In this document: in pieces, positions 1 to 7,794 of the stretch
How the letters are laid out: the number at the start of each line of letters is the position of its first letter
Position numbering within the stretch: position 1 is the stretch's first letter
NCBI GenBank assembly: GCA_963797005.1
Contig: CAWCOF010000003.1
Location: 1 to 64,000 of the forward strand
From: AWTP1-13 sp963797005
GTDB lineage: Bacteria; Pseudomonadota; Alphaproteobacteria; Rhizobiales; Hyphomicrobiaceae
DNA length: 64,000 bases
Reading direction: 5' to 3'
Translations under genes and position numbers: made by a program
Notes under the pieces: generated by a model
What the model was told of the DNA's origin: nothing
The model's database searches: none
What the model saw: only the letters and a program-made list of their open reading frames with translations

Positions 1-30
1 CCTTGACGGGGAGGGGTTGGGGGTGGGGTG
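1..30. repeat. GC-rich dispersed repeat, left copy beside DUF559 gene
   Basis: This is a G-rich stretch of the CCTTG-CGGGGAGGGG-TT-GGGG-TGGGG type. Its near-identical inverse complement lies at 422-462, so the two copies bracket the DUF559 gene. Related copies occur at 1006-1068 and 1093-1183. The repeat may continue upstream of the window. Confidence 0.7.
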
Positions 31-43
31 AAGGGCTAGGGAT

Positions 44-394
44 ATGGCCAATGCGAGTGCGCGCCATTTCCGCAAGCATCAGACGGTCGCCGAGACCCGA
101 TTGTGGAAGGAGCTTCGCAAGTTCCGCCACCACGGCTTTCACTTCCGGCGCCAGGTACCGATCGAGGGCTATATCGTCGACTTCGCGTGCCTGTCGCAGC
201 GCCTGATCATCGAAGTCGATGGCGTTCAACATGAGCTGCCAGATGCGCGTGCTGCGGACGCGGCCAGGGATGCGGACCTGGAATGGCGTGGCTTCAAGGT
301 GCTGAGATTCGCAAACTGGCAAGTCTCGCAGGAGCTTGAAGGTGTCATTCTTGAAGTGTTGGGTGCACTCGGGGTCGCCGTGAAGCAGGAGTGA
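44..394 (+). CDS. DUF559 (Vsr-like endonuclease fold) protein
   Basis: The gene encodes a 116-residue protein with the DUF559 pattern: an N-terminal R-x-L-R/K-x-H-x-T-x-x-E-x-x-L-W stretch (residues about 8-25), G-x-x-F-R-R-Q-x-P-I-x-x-Y-I-V-D-F (31-48), I-I-E-V-D-G-x-Q-H (55-63), and V-L-R-F near 94. The D, ExD and Q residues are those expected of a restriction-endonuclease-like core, as in very-short-patch repair (Vsr) nucleases. No neighbour gives it a role. It sits between inverted copies of a GC-rich repeat (1-30 and 422-462). Family assignment is firm. Activity and substrate are inferred from the fold only. Confidence 0.9.
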   Translation: MANASARHFRKHQTVAETRLWKELRKFRHHGFHFRRQVPIEGYIVDFACLSQRLIIEVDGVQHELPDARAADAARDADLEWRGFKVLRFANWQVSQELEGVILEVLGALGVAVKQE

Positions 395-421
395 GTGTTC
401 GAGGGCCTTCCCTTGCCTGTT

Positions 422-462
422 CCCCCCACCCCTAACCCCTCCCCGCAAGGGGGAGGGGGATC
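422..462. repeat. GC-rich dispersed repeat, right (inverted) copy
   Basis: This C-rich stretch reads CCCCACCCCTAACCCC then TCCCCGCAAGGGGGAGGGG. Its reverse complement matches 1-30 with only a few mismatches. The CCCC-GCAAG-GGGG part also makes a short hairpin. Confidence 0.7.
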
Positions 463-594
463 GGTCGGCGCAAGTGGAGCTGCCAATGGGCAGCAGCTGG
501 CGGACAGGCGGAGTGGATAGGTGGGCCGCACTTGTGTGTGGGACGGATTGCCGGGCAGCGGGCAGTCGCGCAAGATGCCAACGGAGGAGAACGC

Positions 595-1017
595 ATGGCC
601 CTGCACACGGAGGCCGAGAGGACACTGGCGAGCTGGCACCGCATGGTGGCGGCTGGGAATCTGGCGGAGGTCGCCGCACTCTTGACGCCCGACGCCGTGT
701 TCCGCTCGCCGGTTGCCTTCACGCCCTACCAGGGCGCGACGCTGGTCGCCCAGTTCCTGCAGCAGGCGCTGCATGTGTTCGAGGCGTTCCAGTATCACCG
801 CACCTTCTACGGCGGCGACGACAATGTCGTGCTGGAGTTCAGCGCGCGGGTCGGCGACAAGGCGCTCAAGGGCATCGACATGATCCGCTTCGACGCCGAT
901 GGCCGCATGGCCGAGTTCGAGGTGATGGTGCGCCCGGCGACGGGCCTGCAGGCGCTGGGGGCGGAGATGGCGCGCCGCATGACGCCGATCCTGGCCGCGA
1001 TGGAACCCTCCCCTTGA
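595..1017 (+). CDS. NTF2-like / SnoaL-fold protein
   Basis: The gene encodes a 140-residue protein of the NTF2-like superfamily, a cone-shaped fold used by many small isomerases, dehydratases and binding proteins. The family look comes from the early W-H-R-M-V-A-A-G-N-L-A-E helix, the L-x-P-D-A-V-F-R-S-P segment (about 27-38), and the later strand F-D-A-D-G-R-M-A-E-F-E-V-M-V-R-P. The ATG at 595 follows a strong GGAGGAG site 6 bases upstream, which decides the start over a possible start at 532. The stop codon lies inside a copy of the GC-rich repeat (1006-1068), so the last residues may have been reshaped by that insertion. The substrate cannot be told. Confidence 0.85.
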   Translation: MALHTEAERTLASWHRMVAAGNLAEVAALLTPDAVFRSPVAFTPYQGATLVAQFLQQALHVFEAFQYHRTFYGGDDNVVLEFSARVGDKALKGIDMIRFDADGRMAEFEVMVRPATGLQALGAEMARRMTPILAAMEPSP

Positions 1018-1068
1018 CGGGGAGGGTGGTTCGGCGCGCTCTTTGCGCGACGAGCCGGGTGGGGTGAA
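1006..1068. repeat. GC-rich dispersed repeat with internal hairpin
   Basis: It begins CCTCCCCTTGACGGGGAGG, continues through an inverted pair around GGCGCGC-TCTTT-GCGCG, and ends GGGTGGGGTG. It belongs to the same family as the copies at 1-30, 422-462 and 1093-1183. It overlaps the stop codon of the NTF2-like gene. Confidence 0.65.
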
Positions 1069-1092
1069 CGAAGCAGGCGCGATCCCAATGGC

Positions 1093-1183
1093 TTTACCCC
1101 CACCCCTAACCCCTCCCCGCAAGCCCTCGGGTTATCTGAGGGCACGTCGAACGTGGGGAGAGCCCGAGGGCAAGGGGGAGGGG
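1093..1183. repeat. GC-rich dispersed repeat split by a 47-bp insert
   Basis: The outer sequence (1093-1123 and 1171-1183) reads as the same C-rich repeat as 422-462. It is split between CCCCGCAAG and GGGGAGGGG by the small element at 1124-1170. CAAG is found on both sides of the insert. Confidence 0.7.
1124..1170. mobile_element. 47-bp miniature insert with terminal inverted repeats
   Basis: The ends are CCCTCGGG (1124-1131) and CCCGAGGG (1163-1170), a perfect 8-bp terminal inverted repeat. CAAG occurs at 1120-1123 and again at 1171-1174, as expected of a 4-bp target duplication. Removing the insert and one CAAG restores an uninterrupted copy of the GC-rich repeat. Related CCCGAGGGCA motifs lie at 3772-3781 and 10243-10252. 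It is too short to code for anything. Confidence 0.55.
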
Positions 1184-1231
1184 AATCCGGATGGCGTATG
1201 GCGGGCGGGCGAGTGTTGAAAGGGAAACGCG

Positions 1232-2030
1232 ATGAGCCAGGAAATCGAGATCAAGGTGCAGGACGGCGTGCAGGTCATGCGCTTCCTGCGCGCGGAGAAG
1301 AAGAACGCCTTCACCGGGCCGATGTACAGCGCCATGTCGGAGGCGCTCGACGCCGCCGAAACCAACGACGCCGTCGCCGTCCACGTGTTCATCGGCTCGG
1401 GCGGCGTCTTCTCGGCTGGCAACGACATAAATGACTTCATGCGCCGCGCTCAGGCGGGTGGCGGCGGTGACGGCAAGGGCATTCCGGCTCCCTCGCTGGA
1501 GTTCATCCGCCGCCTGCCCAAGGTGACGAAGCCGATGATCGCCGCCGTCGACGGCCTGGCTATCGGCATCGGCACGACCATGCTGCTCCACTGCGACCTC
1601 GTCTACGCCACGCCGACGGCGAGCCTGCGCACGCCGTTCCTGGATCTGGGCCTCGTGCAGGAGGCGGGCTCGAGCCTGCTGGCGCCGGAGCGCATGGGCT
1701 ATCCGCGCGCCTTCGAGCTGATCTGCCTGGGCGAGCCGTTCAGCGCCGAGCGGGCGCATCCAGGCCGGGCTCGTCAACGCCATCGTGCCCGCCGACAAGC
1801 TCGAGGAGACGGCGCTCAAGGCCGCTCGCCGTCTCGCCGCCAAGCCGCGCCACGCGCTGATGACCTCGCGTCGCCTGTTGAAGCGGGATCCGGGCCGGAT
1901 CAGCGCCATGATCGACCAGGAGGCGCAGGCCTACACGACGCTAATGAGCAGTCCCGAAGCGCGCGAGGCGTTCACGGCCTTCCTGGAGAAACGCCCGCCC
2001 GATTTCGCCAAGGCGCGCAAGGGCGGGTGA
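1232..2030 (+). CDS. Enoyl-CoA hydratase/isomerase family protein (one frameshift)
   Basis: This crotonase-fold enzyme would hydrate or isomerise an acyl-CoA in fatty-acid or aromatic-acid breakdown. The oxyanion-hole region G-V-F-S-A-G-N-D (about residues 61-68) and the second oxyanion segment with A-V-D-G-L-A-I-G-I-G (about 107-116) are clear, as is the downstream D-L-V-Y-A-T. The frame breaks near 1757, where an extra C follows GAGCGGGCG. Removing it joins A-E-R-A to I-Q-A-G-L-V-N-A-I-V-P-A-D and gives 265 residues, a normal length. Start ATG 1232 follows AAAGGGAAACGCG. I read the break as a probable sequencing error, but a real pseudogene is possible. The exact acyl-CoA substrate is unknown. 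Confidence 0.88.
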
Positions 2031-2102
2031 GAAGCATGTCGCCCCTTGGATTGCAGAGTCCTGGCCGATATTTGCCAAAATGCCCAGGTAGTGCCTAAGC
2101 CC

Positions 2103-3656
2103 ATGTCCGCGCAGCCGATGCCTCCAACCGCCATGCGAACAGCGCTTTCCACCGGCCTCGTCTGGGTGTGCCTGGCCATCGCCGTGCTGGCGCCGCCCGC
2201 CGTCGCCCAGGCCAACTGGCTGAGCAAGATTGTCGGTGTGGCGGAGCGTGCCGGTGTGCGAACGGCCCGACACGGCGCCGGTGCCCTGGAAGCCGCCGCC
2301 GCCCGCGTGAAGGCGTTGCCGCCCGCAGCCGAGGGCGTCGCCGTGCTCGCCGCCCAGGCGACGCAGGAGGGCCACTGGCGTTTCGTCAACCGGGCGGGCG
2401 AGACGCTGACCGCCGGCACGCCCGAGGAGATGAAGCGCGTCGCGCCGCTGCTGCTGCCCGAGGCCAAGGGCGACGTGAAGCTCTCCCTCTACGTCACCGA
2501 GGACTCGATCTTCCTCTATCGCGGGGCGCTCAAGGACCTGCCTGCGGGCAGCGGGCTCAACGTCGTCGTCGGCCGCGAGAGCTATCGCGTCCTGCGCCAT
2601 GGCGCGGGTGCAGGCGAGCACCTCTATGCCGAGGTCCGCCCGAGCCTGGTCGTCGAGCTCACCGAGCGCAAGGCGTTCGAGGAGATCATGTGGCAGCTGG
2701 CACGGCCGCTCAACAAGGCCAACGTGCGCGTGCTGGCGCTGGAGCCCGGCGGCCCGTCGACCTTGGCCTCGGCGCCGCGCCTGGACCCCGCAACGCGGCG
2801 CGCCCTGGTCGATACGATCGACCCGGCGAGCCTGCCGGCCGGGCTCGGCGCGGTGCGCGGACAGACGGTGCTCGTCACGGGCCGCACCGAGGGGAAGCTC
2901 CTCTACGTCCAGCCTTCGAGCGGGGCCGAGCGCAGCCTGCTGCTGTCCGATCTCACCAAGGCGGCCGAGGACGCCGACGTCAATCTCGTCGTGCTGCGTG
3001 CCTCGTCCACGCCCCGCCAGCCGGGCGGCCGCAACTGGTTGTGGCAGAAGGTGGAGGTCAAGGGCCTCCAGCAGGCGCTGGGACAGCCGCGCGTGGCCGA
3101 TTTCCTCGCCGCGCTGGCAGGGTCGGGGGGACGGTTCGAGGTGTCGGCAACTTCGTCGGGCGCCATGCGCACGGTGCTCGCCATCAAGCCGGCGACCAGC
3201 CTGGCGGAGGGACCGCTGACGCGGCCGATCGGCGACGTGTTCTCCGAGGTGGTCTCCGATCTCACGGGAAACATCGTCACCGCCGGCGTTCAGGCAAGCA
3301 TGCGCAGTGCCGAGCGTCAGCAGGAGCTCGATCAGCGCCTGCTGCCGGCCGTTCCGTCCGAGCTGCAGCTCGGCTACATCGCGCTCATCGTGGTGGGCCT
3401 GGTTGGGTTCCCGGCGGCGCGCGAGTGGTGGCGCCGGATCTGGCCGCCGGAGGTGCGGACCGAGTATGCGGGCGAGAGCGGCTACTGGGCGGCGCGCGTG
3501 GTGCGGGGAGCCGTTTTCCTGCTCGTGTTCCTGCCGCTGACGGCGCCGATCGCCGCGCCCTGGACGATCGTGCGCCAGGTGATCGACACGGTCATGGCGC
3601 CGGTGCGCCTGTGGCGCTGGCTGACGGGACCGCGCGCTGCCTCGAGCCCGGGCTAG
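2103..3656 (+). CDS. Unrecognised exported/membrane protein, 517 residues
   Basis: I do not recognise this family. An N-terminal hydrophobic segment ending A-V-A-Q-A-N (about residues 18-37) looks like a cleaved signal peptide. A long, presumably periplasmic part follows (about 40-415). It contains two similar stretches on the V-L-V-T-G-R / V-V-V-G-R-E pattern and V-V-L-R-A-S. Near the C terminus are two membrane segments, about 421-440 and 467-492, separated by a basic R-E-W-W-R-R loop. The protein would thus be held in the inner membrane by its C terminus. ATG 2103 is chosen because it directly precedes the signal peptide; an upstream TTG at 2046 is unlikely. It stands alone between an enoyl-CoA hydratase and a convergent bactofilin gene. 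Confidence 0.75.
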   Translation: MSAQPMPPTAMRTALSTGLVWVCLAIAVLAPPAVAQANWLSKIVGVAERAGVRTARHGAGALEAAAARVKALPPAAEGVAVLAAQATQEGHWRFVNRAGETLTAGTPEEMKRVAPLLLPEAKGDVKLSLYVTEDSIFLYRGALKDLPAGSGLNVVVGRESYRVLRHGAGAGEHLYAEVRPSLVVELTERKAFEEIMWQLARPLNKANVRVLALEPGGPSTLASAPRLDPATRRALVDTIDPASLPAGLGAVRGQTVLVTGRTEGKLLYVQPSSGAERSLLLSDLTKAAEDADVNLVVLRASSTPRQPGGRNWLWQKVEVKGLQQALGQPRVADFLAALAGSGGRFEVSATSSGAMRTVLAIKPATSLAEGPLTRPIGDVFSEVVSDLTGNIVTAGVQASMRSAERQQELDQRLLPAVPSELQLGYIALIVVGLVGFPAAREWWRRIWPPEVRTEYAGESGYWAARVVRGAVFLLVFLPLTAPIAAPWTIVRQVIDTVMAPVRLWRWLTGPRAASSPG

Positions 3657-3694
3657 CGCCGTTCCGACTTGGATCGAATCGCGATCAGCGTCAC

Positions 3695-3800
3695 GACCCA
3701 GTGCTGAGCTTGTCGAAGCACGCCATTGTCAAACTCATTCGCCCTTCGACCCTCGGAACAAGTCGAACAAGCCCGAGGGCAGGCAAGCTCAGGGCTGAGG
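3695..3800. repeat. Dispersed CTTCGACAAGCTCAG-type repeat, interrupted
   Basis: The segment carries GTGCTGAGCTTGTCGAAGCAC and then, in the other orientation, CCCTTCGA and CAAGCTCAGGGCTGAGG, the paired halves of a common proteobacterial intergenic repeat. Between CTTCGA and CAAGCTC an insert (3750-3779 plus CAGG) with ends CCCTCGG and CCCGAGGG resembles the element at 1124-1170. The pair can fold and may serve as a bidirectional transcript end between the two convergent genes. Confidence 0.6.
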
Positions 3801-3837
3801 GCTCATGCTTCCATGCAAACCGGAACGACACTAGACC

Positions 3838-4323
3838 TCAGACCGGCTCCGGGCCTGCCTTTGCGTCCATGACGGCATGCAGGTCGGCATCGCTGGCGGC
3901 GCGGCGGCTGCGGCCGTCGAACATGGCGCCTTGCTCGATGGTGAAGGACATGTGGTGAATATCGCCCTCGACGTCGGAGGAGGATTGCAGCGCGACCGTC
4001 CGTCCACAGATCACGCCGGAGACCTTGCCCCGGATGACCACCTGCCGGCCGGCGACCATGCCCGTCACCTTGCCGTCCTCGCCAACGATGATTTCTGCAG
4101 CCTGCACGTCGCCCTCGATCTCGCCGTCGACCTGAAGCACGCCCTGGCTGATGATCCGCAAGCCCTGGCCGATGATCCGGAGATCGTTGCCGATCACCGA
4201 CTTGCCGGGCTCGGAGGGACCGGTGCGGCGCTGCAGGGCAGGGGGCGGCGATGGCCGGGCAGCGGGCGCGGCGGGGCCCGGCTCGATGGTTCTGGGCTCG
4301 GTTGAAGAGGCACGCGTAAACAT
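3838..4323 (-). CDS. Bactofilin family protein
   Basis: The gene encodes 161 residues. A proline-rich, probably disordered N-terminal tail (1-42) precedes the bactofilin domain (about 43-130), which has the expected repeating hydrophobic/glycine pattern: V-I-G-N-D-L-R-I-I-G-Q-G, V-D-G-E-I-E-G-D-V, I-I-V-G-E-D-G-K-V-T-G, V-V-I-R-G-K-V-S-G-V-I-C-G. Bactofilins polymerise without nucleotide into right-handed beta-helical filaments at the inner membrane and help place cell-wall enzymes or polar structures. The start is set by GGGAGG five bases before ATG 4323. An upstream ATG 48 bases earlier lacks such a site. No M23 peptidase partner lies next to it, unlike in many bactofilin operons. Confidence 0.93.
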   Translation of the reverse strand: MFTRASSTEPRTIEPGPAAPAARPSPPPALQRRTGPSEPGKSVIGNDLRIIGQGLRIISQGVLQVDGEIEGDVQAAEIIVGEDGKVTGMVAGRQVVIRGKVSGVICGRTVALQSSSDVEGDIHHMSFTIEQGAMFDGRSRRAASDADLHAVMDAKAGPEPV

Positions 4324-4699
4324 ATGATCCTCCCGTGACATTCGGCTGGCGGCAGCGTACAGCCAGATCACCGGCAGGTGTTGGAATTATGTCGGGCTTG
4401 AGGATTACGGCGGCCACCCCCTCCGAGCGCACGCCGCACCGCTGCGACCCGAACCCCAGCGACCTCGTCGAACTCTTGGATCGTCACGTGACACATACCC
4501 CCCGCGGTGCTGTGGCAATCCTGGATGGCAAACACGACAACTGTCCGACATGTTAGAAAGGTGAAATGCAGGCAATCTCTAGGCAGACGCTGTCCATCAG
4601 CCGTGGTATTAGCCTCGTCATCACGCGTTGGACCGTGCGCGACGGCGCCTATATTGGTGTCGCCGCCAAGGCAGGCGAGTTGAATTTGCGGGCAAATCC
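4324..4699. other. Gap between divergent bactofilin and orphan gene
   Basis: This 376-bp stretch should hold divergent promoters. Base composition falls toward AT after about 4610, in step with the downstream gene. I see no RNA gene, repeat or clear operator. Confidence 0.4.
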
Positions 4700-5692
4700 A
4701 TGACCAAAGATAACCGCCCTTTGAGTACCGAGCTGACAATGCGCACGCATGAGGGGCAACGCGCGTCTATTGAGAATCTGCCTCCCGCGGTCATGCAAGC
4801 GCTGTATCACTCTATTACCGGACGACGTGAAAAGCTCAGTCGGAATTTCGACGGTCACTATATTATAAGGCAGCCAGATATTCGCATCTTGGTGGAGAAA
4901 ATAGAACAGACCCTTCAGCAATTTAATTACCAGGCTGCGTCGGCGAACATTACAGTTTTCCATTTCAAGGGGGAGAAGCTTGTTCTAAGCTCGTTGGAGA
5001 AACTATCGCAGTACGATAGCTCGCGCGGCGATCCGGTTAGTCAGCTGTCCGTTGAGGTAGATTTCTTGCTGGCGGTCCCTCAAATAGGGAGTCATCAGGG
5101 TTACAAAATCCAAGTCGACATAAACTCATACGTTCTCGGAGAGGATGATAGCATTGCATCGACGGGGATATCGAATTACGATGAGCCAAGCTACTGCCTT
5201 CGATCAACTATCGAGTATATAGATTATGTGGTCGCGCGATCGTTTCATTCAACGGTCTCTGAATGGGTAGAGGGGTTGGAGCAAACAGAGATCTTAAAAG
5301 TTTGGACGGCGCTGCCCCGTCATAGGCTTTGGGCCTATCAGGGGGCAATGGCGCTTTGTGCCGGTGTAGCAATATCGCTCGCTGCAGCGAATGTGGTGGC
5401 GTCGGTGTTTCCCGACACGTCGGTTCCTGTATCAATATCGGTGGTGGCCAGCGCCGCACTTATTGGCCATGGCATATTTAATATGTTTGCTGAATATATT
5501 TTCGAAAGAATTGGCATCACATGGTATTTCCCTTATATTATCCTTAATAAGGGCGACGAGAGAAATTATACAAAGTTCATTCAGCGGCGACAACGTGCTG
5601 CCCGGGTGGGGTGGCTGGTTCTCGGTTCAGGTGTCGTTTGGATCATTGCTAGCGTCCTGTCCAAGGTCATCTTGCGTCAACTTGGATATTGA
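4700..5692 (+). CDS. AT-rich orphan membrane protein, 330 residues
   Basis: I do not recognise this family. The first 200 residues look soluble and charged, with a mixed alpha/beta pattern (for example I-T-V-F-H-F-K-G-E-K-L-V-L and V-E-V-D-F-L-L-A-V-P). They are followed by three membrane segments at about 211-237, 241-269 and 300-324, with a basic loop K-F-I-Q-R-R-Q-R-A-A-R before the last. Codon use and base composition are clearly AT-richer than in all neighbours (many TAT, ATA, TTA codons), pointing to recent acquisition. It stands alone. The layout, a soluble sensor-like domain followed by a membrane bundle, also occurs in some membrane-acting defence proteins, but no diagnostic motif supports that. 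Start ATG 4700 has only a weak upstream site. Confidence 0.75.
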   Translation: MTKDNRPLSTELTMRTHEGQRASIENLPPAVMQALYHSITGRREKLSRNFDGHYIIRQPDIRILVEKIEQTLQQFNYQAASANITVFHFKGEKLVLSSLEKLSQYDSSRGDPVSQLSVEVDFLLAVPQIGSHQGYKIQVDINSYVLGEDDSIASTGISNYDEPSYCLRSTIEYIDYVVARSFHSTVSEWVEGLEQTEILKVWTALPRHRLWAYQGAMALCAGVAISLAAANVVASVFPDTSVPVSISVVASAALIGHGIFNMFAEYIFERIGITWYFPYIILNKGDERNYTKFIQRRQRAARVGWLVLGSGVVWIIASVLSKVILRQLGY

Positions 5693-5739
5693 CGCTGCAG
5701 TGACGTCGGTACGAGAGGGCTGCCGGAGGTTGCCCGCAC

Positions 5740-6201
5740 CTAATTGACTGGGGCCTCGGTGGCGGGGCCCTCGCCGGCGATCAGGAGCAGCACATCTTCG
5801 TCCTTCGCCCCGTCCCAGTGCACCTGGTTGGCGGGCTGGTCGACATAGGAGCCCTCTCGCTTGGCGATGCTGTCGGCGGTGTTCCGGTTCGCGCCGCTTC
5901 CGACCCACCAGGTGCCGTCGGCGACGTAGATCTGGCGGGCCGTGGCGTGAAAATGCGGCCGGGTGAAGGTGCCCTTCAGCACCTTGTTGAGGATCACGAA
6001 GCGGCCCTCCTTGCCTGGGTCCCCCGACAGCACCGCGTACCATGAGCCCGGGGTCGTCCTGTCCTCGAGCCAGTCGAGCTGATCGTAGTTCAGGTTCGAG
6101 AGAACGGACGCATCGACCTGGGCCCGGGCGGGCGTTGTGAGGACGAGCATCGATAGGCAGGCGGCCAAAAGGAGTGCCCGGTTGCGAAATGCGCTGAACA
6201 T
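5740..6201 (-). CDS. Secreted cupin-like protein
   Basis: The gene encodes a 153-residue protein with a clear signal peptide (about residues 1-27, ending A-R-A-Q). The mature part has a cupin-like core: F-T-R-P-H-F-H-A-T-A-R-Q-I-Y-V-A-D-G-T-W-W-V-G-S-G, then Q-V-H-W-D-G-A-K-D-E-D-V-L-L-L-I. The H-x-H and the later H are likely metal ligands, as in other small cupins. The start is chosen for GGGAGG upstream of ATG 6201 and the signal peptide that follows directly. It converges on the orphan membrane gene 47 bp away. Substrate unknown; a periplasmic binding or isomerase role is possible. Confidence 0.82.
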   Translation of the reverse strand: MFSAFRNRALLLAACLSMLVLTTPARAQVDASVLSNLNYDQLDWLEDRTTPGSWYAVLSGDPGKEGRFVILNKVLKGTFTRPHFHATARQIYVADGTWWVGSGANRNTADSIAKREGSYVDQPANQVHWDGAKDEDVLLLIAGEGPATEAPVN

Positions 6202-6481
6202 GCTTTCCTCCCTGAAGTTGTCTTCTCCCGAAGCTGTTTTGCCGGCGTCGTCTTTATGCGCGCTTCCCGGTGCTTTGGGCGCCGGCTGGCGAGTGGAGCA
6301 TCCAGTCAATGACTGGGGCCTGAACGAGCGGCGCCCGACGAGGCTCGACAGTCGACACGGCAATGGGCGATGGGCAAGATGTCGTGCCGAGACTGGCAAC
6401 CCTGCCACAGGTCCCGGTGCCCGGCAAAGCTCCGCCTGGTCGAGATTAGTCAGCCCACACCCTGGAATCGAGGGAGCCCCC

Positions 6482-7592
6482 ATGACGGCCGCCATTGAAG
6501 TGACGGGTATCCGCACCCGCCCCGTGCTTGCGCCTCTGCGGCGCGTCCTCAACACGCGCGTCGGCAGGTTCACTGCCGCCCCGATGCTGCTGATCGACCT
6601 GGAGCTGAAAGGCGGCGGCTCAGGACGTGCGCTGTGCTTCACCTTCATCCCGCTGGCGCGGAAACTGCTGCCGGCGCTGCTGGAGCGAGCTGGTCGCCGC
6701 CCTGAAGGGCCGCAGCTTCGGCTACGAGGAGGCGGCCGCCGTGCACGATGCGGGCGAGAAGCGCCTCACCCACATCGGCCACGAGGGCCTCGCCAAGATG
6801 GCGCTCTCCATGTTCGACATGGCCGTGCACGATGCGCTGGCGCGCGCGGCCGGCGTGCCCCTCTACAAGCTGCTCGGCGGCAAGGCGGAGCCGCTGCCGA
6901 CCTACAACAGTTGCGGCCTCGGGCTGATGGCGCCGGCCGACGCGGCGCGCGAGGCCAGCGAGTTGGTGGCCGAGCACGGCGGCTTCTCCCACATCAAGCT
7001 GCGCATGGGCCGCGAGCGGGCGGCCGACGAGGTCGCCGCCTACGAGGCGGTGCGCGATGCCGTGGGGCCGGACGTGGTCATCTCGTGCGACTTCAATCAG
7101 GGGCTTTCCTCGGCGACCGCGCTCGAGACCTGCCGCGCCATCGATGGGCTGGGCCTTGCCTGGATCGAAGAGCCGGTCGTCTACGACGACTACGATACAC
7201 AGGCGCGGCTCGCGACCAAGCTCGCCACGCCGATCCAGATCGGGGAGAACTGGTGGAGCTGGCGCGTCGGCAAGGCGGCGATCGAGATGGGTGCCTGCGA
7301 CTACGTCATGCCGGACCTGCTGCGCATCGGCGGCGTCACCGGCTGGATGCGGCTCGCGCGCGTGGCCGAGGCCCGCGCCGTGCCCTTCTCGTCGCACCTG
7401 TCGCCCGACTACTCGGCGCATGTGCTGAGCGCCACGCCGACGCGGCATTGGCTCGAGTTCATGGACTGGGGCCAGGACCTGCTGGCCGATCCGCTCGTGC
7501 CGGCGAAGGGCTTCACGACGCCGCGCGACACGCCCGGCACGGGCGTGGAATGGAACGAGAAGGCGATCGAGCGCTGCCTCGTCGCCGGGTGA
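6482..7592 (+). CDS. Mandelate racemase/muconate lactonizing enzyme family (one frameshift)
   Basis: This enolase-superfamily enzyme abstracts a proton alpha to a carboxylate, with Mg2+ binding the substrate. The N-terminal capping domain is followed by a barrel. Visible landmarks are H-I-K-L-R-M-G (general-base Lys region), V-I-S-C-D-F-N-Q (first metal Asp), W-I-E-E-P-V (second, Glu), I-Q-I-G-E-N-W (third, Glu), and S-S-H-L-S-P-D-Y near the C terminus. An extra C near 6686 (GAG-C-GAG) breaks the frame; without it the protein is 369 residues, normal for the family. The capping domain resembles the mandelate-racemase subgroup. The true substrate cannot be read from sequence. Confidence 0.88.
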
Positions 7593-7729
7593 TCCGCGCT
7601 CGGTTGGTCTCCTAGCAAGCCAAGCTGAAGTGGTTTTCCTCAGGCTGGGCCCCGACAGGGCCCCGAGCCTGCCTTTCCGCCTGCGTGTTCGCGGCCGGCT
7701 CGGTTGACCCTTTCTTTGCTCGTCTTCTT

Positions 7730-7768
7730 GTGCTAGCAACTCAAGTGCTAGCACACTCAGTGCGTGCC
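7730..7768 (+). promoter_or_regulatory. Direct-repeat operator/centromere-like site before parA gene
   Basis: GTGCTAGCA occurs at 7730-7738 and again, identically, at 7745-7753. A degenerate third copy, GTGCGTGCC, lies at 7760-7768. The period is 15 bp throughout. Each perfect unit contains the palindrome TGCTAGCA. A TTGACC that could be a -35 box lies at 7704-7709, so the repeats overlap the likely promoter of the ParA gene 27 bp further on. Ribbon-helix-helix proteins such as the one encoded third-hand in this operon often bind short repeated sites like this. Binding is inferred. Confidence 0.55.
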
Positions 7769-7794
7769 GCTGCCGGTAGCAAGGGATTTGCGGT

